A DNA stretch of 64,000 nucleotides, taken from an uncultured Selenomonadales bacterium (GTDB taxonomy: Bacteria; Bacillota; Negativicutes; Selenomonadales; Selenomonadaceae). The stretch covers positions 31,376 through 95,375 of the forward strand of contig CAMZAX010000006.1 of assembly GCA_947304355.1 (NCBI GenBank), given 5' to 3'. The position numbers were made by a program, and so were the translations under genes. Numbering within the stretch: the stretch's first letter is position 1; the number at the start of each line of letters is the position of its first letter. A model generated the notes under the pieces. That model was not told where the DNA came from, ran no database searches, and was given only the letters and a program-made list of their open reading frames with translations. Positions 33,438 through 42,606 of the stretch are shown in pieces.

Positions 33438-34783
33438 CCCCCCCCCCCCACAGCATAACTTGACCAAACGGGTTTCGAGTGCAAAACTTCTTTCAAGCAA
33501 CTTTCGAGCACGTCAAAATTTTCAGTGTCATTTGTCTCGCTGAAAAAAACTTCGGGCACTATTTTATTGCCGAGCGTTACGTTAACCAGCCTTAAAGGCA
33601 AATTATGCGTCGATCGATTCAAAAGTTCAATGTCATCCGAGCCGGGAATTTTGCCTTCAGTTTCTGTAATGAAAAAACTTGCTTTGGCAACAGTACCGTC
33701 CGCTTTGTCATCGAAGGCCGAGTGAAAATTTTCAATGCAAGACATGTTCGGATAAATTTTTTGCTCGGGTTGCTTGCTTGAAATAATGCAAATTAAAATC
33801 GAGAAATCCACGCCGAACGTCTTGCGCAAATTATGTAAATGTTTTCCCGTGCCGCGCAAGTCAATCATCAAAGCTTTGCGACCGTGGATCTTTGCGGAGA
33901 AATATTTTGCCACTTCCGCCCCGGAATTGCGGACAAGCTTTCGCGAGTAGTAAAGATAGTCGTTGGGCGTCGGAACTTCGCCATGGTCGCGTTTATATTT
34001 TTCGTAGAGCAAGCGCATATAATGCGTATCTCGTCCGCAAAAGCCCAAATATTCAAAGCCGTATTTTTTTTGCAACGCGTCAATCTGTTGAACCAACAAA
34101 ATTAAAATCCCAATGTTCAGCGTGAACAGTTGCCAATACAGCCGCTTTATTTCTTCTGAAAAAGGATTGCGCAACCGAATTTCGCGCAATTGCGCGGCAA
34201 AGTTAAAGTCCTTTTGCAGCAAGTATTGTTCGACGGGCGTAGGATAGCTCAAGACAGTCAACGCCGACTCCAAACCGACAAGCCGAGGATTTTTTACATC
34301 GGATTCGGGATTGTCGCCTTTATGGAAGACGAAATTTTTTTGTTGAGCAAGTTGTTTCCAAATGCGCCCCGAAGATTTTCCGCCCGAAGTTATGATGATT
34401 TCCACGGGTGCCAAAAGTCCCGCTTTGCTCAGCATTCGACGGATTATTTCTTCCGGCAAGTACATGTCCGAAATTAAAACGTCGCCCGCCTTGACTTGAC
34501 GAATATTTTCGGTTATCGGAATCGATTGCTCAAGCTCAACGTCGCATTCTAATTTTTTCAATGCGTTGCAAAGATTTTCCGGTGCATTCGTCAAGCGTTT
34601 AAATTCTTCGTAGATGTCGCCGAGATTGTAATTACCGCGTGAAGAAGCTTTTTTTTCGGCGACGATTCGCGCTTGAGCGAAACCCTGTATTCTGCTTGTA
34701 CGCTCGACGATTTGAAAGACCGCTTGCGGAAAAATGCATCGTCGCGCTATCAACGTGTCGAAAATATCCCAAGTCTTAAGCAC
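33434..34783 (-). CDS. HAD-like hydrolase (COG5610 type), ends at a 12-G tract
   Basis: 449 residues. Opening MLKTWDIFDTLIARR is the HAD motif I (D-x-F-D-T-L). VLISDMYLPEEIIRRML is motif II, IIITSGGKSSG and KNFVFHKGDNPESDVKN carry the Lys and Asp-Asp of motifs III-IV. A second region (YLGFCGRDTHYMRLLYEKY, ALMIDLRGTGKHL) is typical of large HAD-like proteins of surface polysaccharide clusters. The protein ends YAVGGGG at the poly-G tract. AT-rich composition differs from the flanking ileS and copper ATPase genes and suggests transfer. Start ATG 34783 has GAGGA upstream. Confidence 0.8.
   Translation of the reverse strand: MLKTWDIFDTLIARRCIFPQAVFQIVERTSRIQGFAQARIVAEKKASSRGNYNLGDIYEEFKRLTNAPENLCNALKKLECDVELEQSIPITENIRQVKAGDVLISDMYLPEEIIRRMLSKAGLLAPVEIIITSGGKSSGRIWKQLAQQKNFVFHKGDNPESDVKNPRLVGLESALTVLSYPTPVEQYLLQKDFNFAAQLREIRLRNPFSEEIKRLYWQLFTLNIGILILLVQQIDALQKKYGFEYLGFCGRDTHYMRLLYEKYKRDHGEVPTPNDYLYYSRKLVRNSGAEVAKYFSAKIHGRKALMIDLRGTGKHLHNLRKTFGVDFSILICIISSKQPEQKIYPNMSCIENFHSAFDDKADGTVAKASFFITETEGKIPGSDDIELLNRSTHNLPLRLVNVTLGNKIVPEVFFSETNDTENFDVLESCLKEVLHSKPVWSSYAVGGGG
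33438..33449 (-). repeat. Poly-G tract (12 G on the minus strand), candidate slippage site
   Basis: Twelve consecutive C on the plus strand. The HAD-like gene ends a codon behind it; 10 or 13 G join it to the tail at 33282-33437. Confidence 0.9.
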
Positions 34784-34864
34784 GAAAAATCCTCCTCGAC
34801 AAAAATATTTTGTGTGGTATTCTTGCAGAAGTGATTGCTATTGTCAACAATGAAGGTGGTTAAT

Positions 34865-37438
34865 TTGACGAAAGAAAATTTTGACGTGACGGGCATGAGC
34901 TGTTCGGCATGTTCGGCGCGCGTCGAACGGGCGGTCGGCAAACTCGTCGGCGCGGACAACGTAAGCGTCAACCTGCTGACCAACTCCATGCAAGTCAAAT
35001 TCGACGAGGCGAAAATTTCCGTCGCGCAGATCGTCGACGCCGTAATCAACGCGGGCTACGGGGCGTCGCTGAAAGGGACAAGGGACAAGGGACAAGGGAC
35101 AAGTAAAGAACGCACAATCGATAAAGAAATCTCGGCAATGCGGACGCGGCTCACGTGGTCGATAATCTTCCTGTTGCCGACGGTTTATATCGCAATGCAT
35201 AACATGTTGCCGCTGCCTGTGCCGCCAATCGTCGCGGAGCTGTTCGACGGGCGGGCAAATGCCGTGACGTTCGCGTTCGCGCAATTCCTGCTGATTCTGC
35301 CGATTATGTACCTCAACCGCAAATATTACGTCAACGGCTTCAAAACTCTGTTCGCGGGCGCGCCCAACATGGACAGCTTGGTCGGGCTCGGCTCAATGGC
35401 GGCGGCGGCTTTCGGGGCGTTCGCGCTGTTCAGAATCGGTCAAGGGCTCGGCGCGGGCAATCTTGCTTTGGTCGACGAATACAGCCGCAACCTTTACTTC
35501 GAATCGGCGGGCATGATTGTCACGCTGATAACCGTCGGCAAATACTTCGAGGCGCGCGCCAAGGGCAAAACTTCTCAAGCCGTCGAAAAACTCATGAACC
35601 TTGCGCCGAAACAAGCGACAGTCCTGCGCGGCGGCACGGAGCTTACAATTCCCGTCGAGGAACTGATTGTCGGCGACGAAGTGCTGGTCAAGCCCGGCGA
35701 AAGTTTTGCGGCGGACGGCGTGATTCTTGACGGCGCGACGACTGTCGACGAATCTGCCATAACCGGCGAGAGCTTGCCCGTCAACAAATCGGTCGGCGAC
35801 GGAGTGACGAGCGGCACCATTAATCAAAGCGGCTTCGTGAAGTTCAAAGCGGTCAAAGTCGGCGGCGAAACCACAATCAGCAAAATCATCGCGCTGGTCG
35901 AGGAGGCGTCGGCAAGCAAAGCACCAATCGCCAAGACTGCCGATAAGGTCGCGGGAATCTTCGTGCCCGCCGTGATTGTCGTTGCGTTGACTGCGGGCGG
36001 TTTTTGGCTTGCAAGCGGCGCAAGCGTCGAGTTCGCCTTTTCAATCGCCGTGTCGATTCTCGTGATAAGTTGTCCTTGCGCGTTGGGACTTGCCACGCCC
36101 GTCGCCATCATGGTCGGCACCGGCAAGGGCGCGGAGAACGGCATTTTAATTAAGTCGGGCGAGGCGTTGGAGACGGCGCACGCGATTGATACCGTCGTCG
36201 TCGACAAGACCGGCACGCTCACCGAGGGCAAACCGTTCGTGACTGACGTGATAACCTGCGCGGCGGACGAACGCGAGCTGTTGACGACAGCTGCTGCCCT
36301 TGAACGCGGGAGCGAACACCCTTTAGCGCAAGCCGTTACAAACTACGCCGCCAAAATAACTCCTAACTCCTACATCCTAACTCCTAACTCTTTCAGGGCT
36401 GTGTTCGGCAAAGGCGTCCGCGCAACGATTGACGGCGTCGAGTGCGTCGCGGGCAACGAAACTTTTTTGACGAACCGGGGCTTTGACTTGAGCGCGCTTG
36501 CCGAAAAAATTTCAAGCCTTGCGTCGGCGGGTAAAACTCCAATTATCTTTGCACGCGGCGAAAAAATTTTGGGCGTTATCGCGGCGGCTGACGTCGAGAA
36601 AAAAACTTCCGCGCAAGCCGTCAAAGACTTCCGCAGCCTTGGGGTTGACGTGATTATGTTGACGGGCGATAATGAACGAACTGCGCGGGCGGTTGCAAGT
36701 CGGCTCGGCATTGATAAAATCGTCGCGGGCGTCCTGCCCGAAAACAAAGCTACCGAAGTTGCAAAACTTCAAGCGGCGGGTCGCAAGGTCGCGATGATCG
36801 GCGACGGCATTAACGACGCGCCTGCCCTTGCGAAAGCCGATTTGGGCATTGCGATTGGCGCGGGCACCGACGTTGCGATTGAAAGCGCGGGCGCGGTTCT
36901 TGTCCGCAACGATTTGCTTGACGCCGTGAGCGCGATTCGTTTAAGCCGTGCCGTCATGACGAACATCAGGCAAAATTTATTCTGGGCGTTCTTCTACAAC
37001 GTGATTTGCATACCGCTGGCGGCGGGCGTGTTCTATCCCGCGTTCGGGCTCAAGCTGTCGCCGATGATTTGCGCGGCGGCAATGAGCATGTCAAGCGTAT
37101 GCGTCGTGCTCAACGCCCTGCGCTTGCGCCTGTTCAAGGTCGAGCGGTCGCAAGCATTCGACGACGCGCCGCGCAACGTTGAAGTCCGCGTGGAAAATCT
37201 CCCGACGAAAATTTTTAAGGAGGCAACTCAAATGCAGACAACTTTGAAAATCGAAGGCATGATGTGCAAGCATTGCGTCAAACACGTGCACGACGCGCTG
37301 GCGAAGATGGACGGCGTGACGGCGGTCGACGTGAGCCTTGAAAACAATTCGGCGACAGTCACGACGAACAAAGACATTCCGCTTGACGAATACGCCAAAG
37401 TCATCGACGACGCCGGTTACGAATTGGTCAGGGGTTAA
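34865..37438 (+). CDS. copA: Copper-exporting P-type ATPase with fused C-terminal CopZ domain
   Basis: About 857 residues. N-terminal metal-binding domain GMSCSACSARVE near residue 10; eight membrane helices; ion-binding CPC in ISCPCALGLATPVAI near 402; phosphorylated Asp in DKTGTLTEGKP near 446; hinge GDGINDAPAL near 645; and a second metal-binding domain at the C-terminus (GMMCKHCVKHVHDAL near 798), normally a separate CopZ chaperone. Two in-frame 7-bp repeat insertions add KGTRDKGQGTSKE-like (near 71-83) and TPNSYILTPNS-like (near 500-510) stretches. TTG 34865 follows GAAGGTGG. It exports Cu+ from the cytoplasm. Confidence 0.93.
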   Translation: MTKENFDVTGMSCSACSARVERAVGKLVGADNVSVNLLTNSMQVKFDEAKISVAQIVDAVINAGYGASLKGTRDKGQGTSKERTIDKEISAMRTRLTWSIIFLLPTVYIAMHNMLPLPVPPIVAELFDGRANAVTFAFAQFLLILPIMYLNRKYYVNGFKTLFAGAPNMDSLVGLGSMAAAAFGAFALFRIGQGLGAGNLALVDEYSRNLYFESAGMIVTLITVGKYFEARAKGKTSQAVEKLMNLAPKQATVLRGGTELTIPVEELIVGDEVLVKPGESFAADGVILDGATTVDESAITGESLPVNKSVGDGVTSGTINQSGFVKFKAVKVGGETTISKIIALVEEASASKAPIAKTADKVAGIFVPAVIVVALTAGGFWLASGASVEFAFSIAVSILVISCPCALGLATPVAIMVGTGKGAENGILIKSGEALETAHAIDTVVVDKTGTLTEGKPFVTDVITCAADERELLTTAAALERGSEHPLAQAVTNYAAKITPNSYILTPNSFRAVFGKGVRATIDGVECVAGNETFLTNRGFDLSALAEKISSLASAGKTPIIFARGEKILGVIAAADVEKKTSAQAVKDFRSLGVDVIMLTGDNERTARAVASRLGIDKIVAGVLPENKATEVAKLQAAGRKVAMIGDGINDAPALAKADLGIAIGAGTDVAIESAGAVLVRNDLLDAVSAIRLSRAVMTNIRQNLFWAFFYNVICIPLAAGVFYPAFGLKLSPMICAAAMSMSSVCVVLNALRLRLFKVERSQAFDDAPRNVEVRVENLPTKIFKEATQMQTTLKIEGMMCKHCVKHVHDALAKMDGVTAVDVSLENNSATVTTNKDIPLDEYAKVIDDAGYELVRG
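35075..35102 (+). repeat. Heptamer repeat (GGGACAA)4 inside copA
   Basis: Four tandem GGGACAA units inside the coding region, between the first metal-binding domain and the first membrane helix. Confidence 0.9.
36357..36390 (+). repeat. Heptamer repeat (TAACTCC-type, five units) inside copA
   Basis: Units TAACTCC, TAACTCC, TACATCC, TAACTCC, TAACTC in the nucleotide-binding domain. The frame is kept. The reverse complement GGAGTTAGGAG also occurs at 13045. Confidence 0.8.
37232..37438 (+). CDS. Possible internal start: stand-alone CopZ-type copper chaperone
   Basis: Inside copA and in the same frame, an AAGGAGG box lies eight bases before ATG 37232 (MQTTLKIEGMMCKHCVKHV). Translation from here would give a free 68-residue metal-binding protein with the MxCxxC site (MMCKHC). 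The box may have been left when copA and copZ were fused, or both forms may be made. Confidence 0.5.
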   Translation: MQTTLKIEGMMCKHCVKHVHDALAKMDGVTAVDVSLENNSATVTTNKDIPLDEYAKVIDDAGYELVRG

Positions 37439-37441
37439 TTT

Positions 37442-38887
37442 ATGGCTTACGAGGCACTGTACACGCGCGGCAGACCCAAGACGCTGTCGCAATTAATCGG
37501 GCAGGAACACATCTCCAACGCGCTGGCACGCGCCATTTCAAGCAACAGGCTTTCGCACGCGTATTTATTGGTCGGCACGCGCGGCACCGGCAAAACTTCA
37601 ACGGCGCGACTGCTGTCCAAGGCAATGAACTGCGACACGGTTCACGAGGCGCAACTTGCGGGACGCACGCTTGAGCGGAAGGAAATCCCTTGCAACAAAT
37701 GCGATTCGTGCCGAAACTTCGATTCGTCGCCCGACAACGTGGAATTCGACGCGGCAAGCAATCGTTCGGTGGAGGACGTGACGCGCCTTTTATCGACGGC
37801 TTACCTTGCGCCGTTGCGCGCCCGCGTCAAGACGTTCATAATCGACGAAGTGCACATGCTGTCGTTCGAGGCGGTCAATTCAATCTTGAAACTAATCGAG
37901 GAGCCGCCGCCCAATGTCGCGTTCTTCCTGGCGACGACCGAAATAAACAAAGTGCCCATGACGATTCGTTCGCGTTGCCAAGTGTTGAACTTCCGCCTTA
38001 TCCCGCAGACGACAATCGCGCCGTATTTGCTGAAACTTGCGGGGCGTTTGAACGTGAACTTGCACGAAGACGCCGCAAAAAAAATCGCGCGGCTGGCGGA
38101 AGGTTCAATGCGCGACGCGTTGACTTACCTTGACCAGTGCTACGCTATGGCGGAGACGGAAATCACGCTTGCCAACGTTGACGAAACGCTCGGCTTAATT
38201 TCCGAAGAAAGTCTTGACGAAATAATCGCGGCAGTCAGAGCGCATGACAGATCGGCGGTCGCGCAAGCCGTCACGAAGTCATTTCAATCGGGGCTCGCCG
38301 CCAACGCAATCGCCGAAGCTTTAATCACGCGTCTGCGGGACATCGAATTTGAACGGATTGACGGCAACGGCAGGGACTTCGCCGACTTCGACAGGATGAT
38401 TGACGCACTTCGGCAGGCGACACTTGAAATGTACGGCTCCGGCATTCCCGACATAATTTTGGAAATGACGCTCATGAAACTCGCCGCGCCCGTTCAAACG
38501 TTCGTCGCGCCGCCGCCCGCGCAGGTTTCCGCGCCGTCGACAGCCAATCTTGACGCAGGGCGAAAAATTTTTTATGATGTGATAAATTTCATAGGCGCGA
38601 AGGACAAAACTTTGACCGTCATGATGAGCAAGGCGGTCGTCACGAATTTTGCGGACGACGTGTTGACATTGAGCTTTAAGGGCGAAGGCGTCGCGGGTAT
38701 TATCAAACAGAACTTGCCGCAAGCGGAAGATGCCGCCAAGCAAGTCGCGGGTCGCGCGATAAAAATTTCGGTCGTCGTCGATCCGAATTTGCCGCCGCAG
38801 GTACTCAACCAAATGTCGGAGCCCGCACGCTCACACCTCGTCGACGCAATGAAAGTTTTCCAAGCGTCCGATGCCGATAAAATTTAA
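37442..38887 (+). CDS. dnaX: DNA polymerase III subunit gamma/tau
   Basis: 481 residues, clamp-loader ATPase. Walker A VGTRGTGKTSTARLL near residue 44, zinc module with CNKCDSC near 80, Walker B FIIDEVHML near 135, SRC sensor RSRC near 178. The C-terminal part (about 360-481) is the short tau-like end. ATG 37442 lies three bases after the copA stop. The order dnaX - ybaB - recR is conserved in Firmicutes. Confidence 0.95.
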   Translation: MAYEALYTRGRPKTLSQLIGQEHISNALARAISSNRLSHAYLLVGTRGTGKTSTARLLSKAMNCDTVHEAQLAGRTLERKEIPCNKCDSCRNFDSSPDNVEFDAASNRSVEDVTRLLSTAYLAPLRARVKTFIIDEVHMLSFEAVNSILKLIEEPPPNVAFFLATTEINKVPMTIRSRCQVLNFRLIPQTTIAPYLLKLAGRLNVNLHEDAAKKIARLAEGSMRDALTYLDQCYAMAETEITLANVDETLGLISEESLDEIIAAVRAHDRSAVAQAVTKSFQSGLAANAIAEALITRLRDIEFERIDGNGRDFADFDRMIDALRQATLEMYGSGIPDIILEMTLMKLAAPVQTFVAPPPAQVSAPSTANLDAGRKIFYDVINFIGAKDKTLTVMMSKAVVTNFADDVLTLSFKGEGVAGIIKQNLPQAEDAAKQVAGRAIKISVVVDPNLPPQVLNQMSEPARSHLVDAMKVFQASDADKI

Positions 38888-38907
38888 CGATTGGGAGGAT
38901 TTTTTCA

Positions 38908-39291
38908 ATGGCACAGCAAGGATTCGACTTGAACGCGATATTGAAACAGGCGCAGGCTTTGCAACAGAGTTTCGAGGCGAACAAAGCCAAACTCAAGCAG
39001 GAGACCGCGACGGCGCAAGTTGGCGGCGGCATGGTCAGCGCGACTGTCGACGGCGAAAAAGTCGTTAAGGAAATAAAAATCGCGCCCGAACTCGTGCAGG
39101 ACGGCGACGTCAGCGCGATTGAAGATTTGGTCGTCAGCGCGGTCAACGCCGCCAACGCCGAAATCGACAAGAAAATTTCGGCGAACATGTCGGCTTTCGC
39201 GGGCAACGCGCTCGGCGGACTGGACATGGGTAACCTCGGCAACTTGGGCGATTTGGTCGGCAAGTTCTTGGGCGGCCCCCCGAAGGCGTAA
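38908..39291 (+). CDS. YbaB/EbfC family nucleoid-associated protein
   Basis: 127 residues; small DNA-binding protein between dnaX and recR. Marks: LNAILKQAQALQQSFEANKAKL, then GMVSATVDGEKVVKEIKIAPEL and EDLVVSAVNAANAEIDKK. It has a longer than usual Gly/Leu-rich C-terminal tail (ALGGLDMGNLGNLGDLVG). ATG follows GGAGGA. Confidence 0.92.
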   Translation: MAQQGFDLNAILKQAQALQQSFEANKAKLKQETATAQVGGGMVSATVDGEKVVKEIKIAPELVQDGDVSAIEDLVVSAVNAANAEIDKKISANMSAFAGNALGGLDMGNLGNLGDLVGKFLGGPPKA

Positions 39292-39297
39292 AATTTC

Positions 39298-39897
39298 ATG
39301 TCATCAAAAGCTATGGCGGCTCTCGTCGAGTCGCTTACAAAATTGCCGGGCGTCGGTGCGAAAACTGCCGCTCGGCTTGCTTATCATATCGCCGAAATGA
39401 AACGCGACGACGTAGAGGATTTGGCGGCGGCGATTCGCTCCGTCAAGCTGGATACGCACGCCTGCGCGGTCTGTTTCAACACGATTGACGCCGACAAAAC
39501 TGTTTGCGACATTTGCGCCTCCGATAAGCGCGACGGCAAAATTATCTGCGTCGTCAAGGACGCGAAGGACTTGGACGCGATTGAACGGGCGGGCACCTTC
39601 GACGGCAAGTATCACGTGACGGGCGGGCTGATTTCGCCGTTGGCGGGCGTTTCGCAGAACGATATTCGCTTGCGCGAGCTGATACAGCGCGTTGGCGACG
39701 ACAAGGTTGAGGAAGTCATAATCGCGTTCGAGCCGACGGTCGAAGGCGACGCGACTGCGCTGTTCATATCGCGCCTGCTCAATCCCGCCGGCGTCAAAGT
39801 CACGAAGTTGGCACGCGGTTTGGCGGTTGGCGCGGACTTCGCGGGCACGGACAGCTTGACACTTGCAAAGGCTATCGAAAACCGCGTACCCGTTTAA
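39298..39897 (+). CDS. recR: Recombination protein RecR
   Basis: 199 residues, partner of RecO/RecF in gap repair. HhH motif LPGVGAKTAARLAYH near residue 18, zinc finger CAVCFNTIDADKTVCDIC near 58, TOPRIM domain from IICVVKDAKDLDAIE, Walker-like end ARGLAVGADF. ATG six bases after the ybaB stop. Confidence 0.96.
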   Translation: MSSKAMAALVESLTKLPGVGAKTAARLAYHIAEMKRDDVEDLAAAIRSVKLDTHACAVCFNTIDADKTVCDICASDKRDGKIICVVKDAKDLDAIERAGTFDGKYHVTGGLISPLAGVSQNDIRLRELIQRVGDDKVEEVIIAFEPTVEGDATALFISRLLNPAGVKVTKLARGLAVGADFAGTDSLTLAKAIENRVPV

Positions 39898-39946
39898 TCA
39901 ATGCGTAATGCGCAATGAAAAAATTTTTTCTTATATCGGAGTATCT

Positions 39947-41317
39947 ATGGCTAAAAAGAACGTCAAATACGTTTGTCAAGAGTGCGGCGCGACAACCGTC
40001 AAGTGGATTGGCAAATGTCCCGCGTGCGGCAAATGGAACACGCTTGTTGAAGAGACCGCCGACGAGCCGAAAAGCCCCCACGCCTTGACGACTGCCTTTG
40101 AGGTGCCGCGCAGGATTGCCGAAGTCGACATGACGGAACTGCCGCGCTTCATGACGGGTTCGGGCGAGCTTGACAGAGTGTTGGGCGGCGGACTGATTCC
40201 CGGTTCGATAATTTTAATTGCGGGCGACCCCGGCGTCGGCAAGTCGAGCTTGACGCTTGCAGTCTGCGCGAACGTGGCACGCGACGGGCGGAAGGTTTTG
40301 TACGTGACGGGCGAGGAAAGTTCGCGGCAAATCCGAATGCGCGCCGAACGACTGAACGCGTTGGCGGACGAGCTTTACATCTGCGCGGAAAACAATTTCG
40401 AGCGAATCACTCAGCACGTCGAGAAACTTCAGCCCGAATTGCTCATCGTCGATTCGATTCAAACGATTTACAAGTCGGAGATCGAAAGCGCGCCCGGCAG
40501 CGTGTCGCAAGTACGCGAGTGTTCGGCGGGACTTATGCGGCTGTCGAAAAGCTTGGGCGTCACGACGTTCATAATCGGTCACGTCACGAAGGACGGCAGC
40601 TTGGCAGGTCCGCGCGTGCTTGAACATATCGTCGACACGGTGCTTTTCTTCGAGGGCGAGCGCAATGCCGATTTCCGCGTCCTGCGTGCGATAAAAAACC
40701 GATTCGGCGCGACGAGCGAGGTCGGTTTGTTTGAAATGCGCGACACCGGTCTTGAGGACGTGCCCGACGCGTCGAAACTGTTCCTGCCCGAACGAGCAGA
40801 GGACATCGGCAGCGTCATTGTCCCGACGGTCGAAGGTACGCGCCCGCTCCTTGTCGAGGTTCAAGCGTTGGTTGCGCCCACGCCATTCATGCCGCCGCGC
40901 AGGACGAGCGACGCCGTCGACATCAAGCGCATTCAGCTGATATTGGCGGTGCTTGAAAAACGCGTGCATTTGAGCATCGGGGCTTGCGACGTGTACGTCA
41001 AGACGGCGGGCGGCATTAAAATCGACGAGCCCGCGACCGATTTGCCGATTGCCGTTGCGTTGGCGTCGAGTTTTGCCAACAGGAAACTTTTGCCGCAATG
41101 CGTCATCTTCGGCGAAGTCGGCTTGAGCGGCGAAGTGCGGGCGGTCAGCAAGGCGCGACAACGCGTCGACGAATCAATTCGCATGGGCTTCACGAACATC
41201 ATCCTGCCCAAGAAAAATTTCGCCGAGGTGTCGAATTTGCCCGCCGCGTCGAGCGCAAACCTGTTGCCCGTCGACAATCTGCGCGGCGCGCTGAAAACCG
41301 CCATGCCACGCGAGTAA
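39947..41317 (+). CDS. radA: DNA repair protein RadA (Sms)
   Basis: 456 residues. Zinc finger CQECGATTVKWIGKCPACGKW at residues 10-30; Walker A AGDPGVGKSSLTL near 93; Walker B LLIVDSIQT; the KNRFGAT motif near 250, essential for branch migration; C-terminal Lon-protease-like domain with DLPIAVALASS. Helps recombination intermediates. ATG 39947 (GGAG upstream) is preferred over starts inside recR. Confidence 0.95.
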   Translation: MAKKNVKYVCQECGATTVKWIGKCPACGKWNTLVEETADEPKSPHALTTAFEVPRRIAEVDMTELPRFMTGSGELDRVLGGGLIPGSIILIAGDPGVGKSSLTLAVCANVARDGRKVLYVTGEESSRQIRMRAERLNALADELYICAENNFERITQHVEKLQPELLIVDSIQTIYKSEIESAPGSVSQVRECSAGLMRLSKSLGVTTFIIGHVTKDGSLAGPRVLEHIVDTVLFFEGERNADFRVLRAIKNRFGATSEVGLFEMRDTGLEDVPDASKLFLPERAEDIGSVIVPTVEGTRPLLVEVQALVAPTPFMPPRRTSDAVDIKRIQLILAVLEKRVHLSIGACDVYVKTAGGIKIDEPATDLPIAVALASSFANRKLLPQCVIFGEVGLSGEVRAVSKARQRVDESIRMGFTNIILPKKNFAEVSNLPAASSANLLPVDNLRGALKTAMPRE

Positions 41318-41320
41318 AAC

Positions 41321-41357
41321 AAAAAAGCCTCCTTCGACAGGGGGCTTAATTTTTTTG
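41321..41357. terminator. Bidirectional terminator
   Basis: AAGCCtCC pairs with GGgGGCTT around TTCGACA, with A7 on the left and T7 on the right. Confidence 0.75.
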
Positions 41358-41364
41358 CGAACGT

Positions 41365-42606
41365 TTAATCCTCTAAAGCGGTTGCCGCTCCCAAAATGCC
41401 AATCGCCGCGTGTTCAAAGGTCAGTCCGCCCTGCAAATACACCGCGTAGGGTTCGCGCAACGGTGCGTCCGCCGAAAGTTCAATCGACGCGCCTTGAACG
41501 AACGTCCCCGCCGCCATTATCACTTGATCGGCGTAACCGGGCATGTCCCACGGTTCGGGCGTCGCGAACGAGTCGACGGGCGAGAAATTTTGAATCGCTT
41601 GACAGAATTTTATAAGCCGCTCCGCCGAACGCAATTCAATCGCTTGGATGATGTCGCCGCGCGTGTCTTCGGGCAGCGGGCGCGTCACATATCCGAGTTT
41701 GCCGAACAGACCCGCCGCGAAGATTGCGCCCTTGAGAGCCTGCGCCGTGACGTGCGGTGCCGTGAACAGCCCTTGATACAGCAAACGCGGTGTGCCCAAA
41801 CTTGCTCCCAATTCGCCGCCCATGCCCGGTGCCGTCAAGCGATACGACGCTTGTTCAACCAAAGCCGCCTTGCCGACGACGTAACCGCCCGTTGGTGCCA
41901 AGCCGCCGCCGATGTTTTTAATCAGACTGCCCGCTGCCAAATCCGCGCCGACTTCGACGGGTTCGCGCGTCTCGACGAATTCGCCGTAGCAGTTGTCGAC
42001 GAACGTCACGCACGCGGGATTGACCGCCTTGACCGCCGCGCAGATTCGTTCGATGTCGGCAATCGTCAATGGTTCGCGCATGGAGTAGCCGCGACTGCGC
42101 TGAATCAACGCCAACTTAGTTTTGGATGTGACGAAATTTTTAATCGCGTCAACGTCGACCTTGCCGCCCGCCAACGGCAATTCGCGATAATCAATGCCGA
42201 ATTCCTTCAGCGAGCCCTGGGCGGGGCGGACGTGCCCAATGACGGTCTGCAACGTGTCGTAAGGCGCGCCCGTCAAGGAAACGAGTTCGTCGCCGGGACG
42301 CAAGACGCCAAACAGAGCCGTCGCCAACGCATGAGTGCCGCTTACGAATTGCGTGCGAACGAGAGCAACCTCCGCGCCGAAAACGTTTGCAAAGAGCGCG
42401 TCGAGCTTTTCGCGCCCGATGTCGCCGTAAGCGTAACCCGTGGACGTTTTGAAGTGCGCGTCTGAAATTTTGAGCCGTCGCATTGCCTCCAAAACCTTAA
42501 GCGTATTCTGCGCCGAGATGTCGTCGACGCGGCGGAAGTTGTCGGCGACTTCGGCAAGCACGATATTTTTCAAGTCAATCAGTCGTTTTGAAAAGATATG
42601 AATCAC
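41365..42606 (-). CDS. PLP-dependent lyase-like protein (methionine gamma-lyase/aluminium resistance family)
   Basis: About 413 residues. Family marks: AHFKTSTGYAYGDIGREKLD, RTQFVSGTHALATALFGVLRPGDEL, and the PLP lysine region GSLIKNIGGGLAPTGGYVVG. Known informally as the YnbB/aluminium-resistance group; the actual reaction is uncertain. The start is odd: the ribosome binding site GGAGGTG (42604-42610) contains the only canonical in-frame candidate (GTG 42606); next downstream are ATT 42603 and ATC 42597, the latter at ideal spacing. The start is therefore unresolved. Confidence 0.82.
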   Translation of the reverse strand: MIHIFSKRLIDLKNIVLAEVADNFRRVDDISAQNTLKVLEAMRRLKISDAHFKTSTGYAYGDIGREKLDALFANVFGAEVALVRTQFVSGTHALATALFGVLRPGDELVSLTGAPYDTLQTVIGHVRPAQGSLKEFGIDYRELPLAGGKVDVDAIKNFVTSKTKLALIQRSRGYSMREPLTIADIERICAAVKAVNPACVTFVDNCYGEFVETREPVEVGADLAAGSLIKNIGGGLAPTGGYVVGKAALVEQASYRLTAPGMGGELGASLGTPRLLYQGLFTAPHVTAQALKGAIFAAGLFGKLGYVTRPLPEDTRGDIIQAIELRSAERLIKFCQAIQNFSPVDSFATPEPWDMPGYADQVIMAAGTFVQGASIELSADAPLREPYAVYLQGGLTFEHAAIGILGAATALED

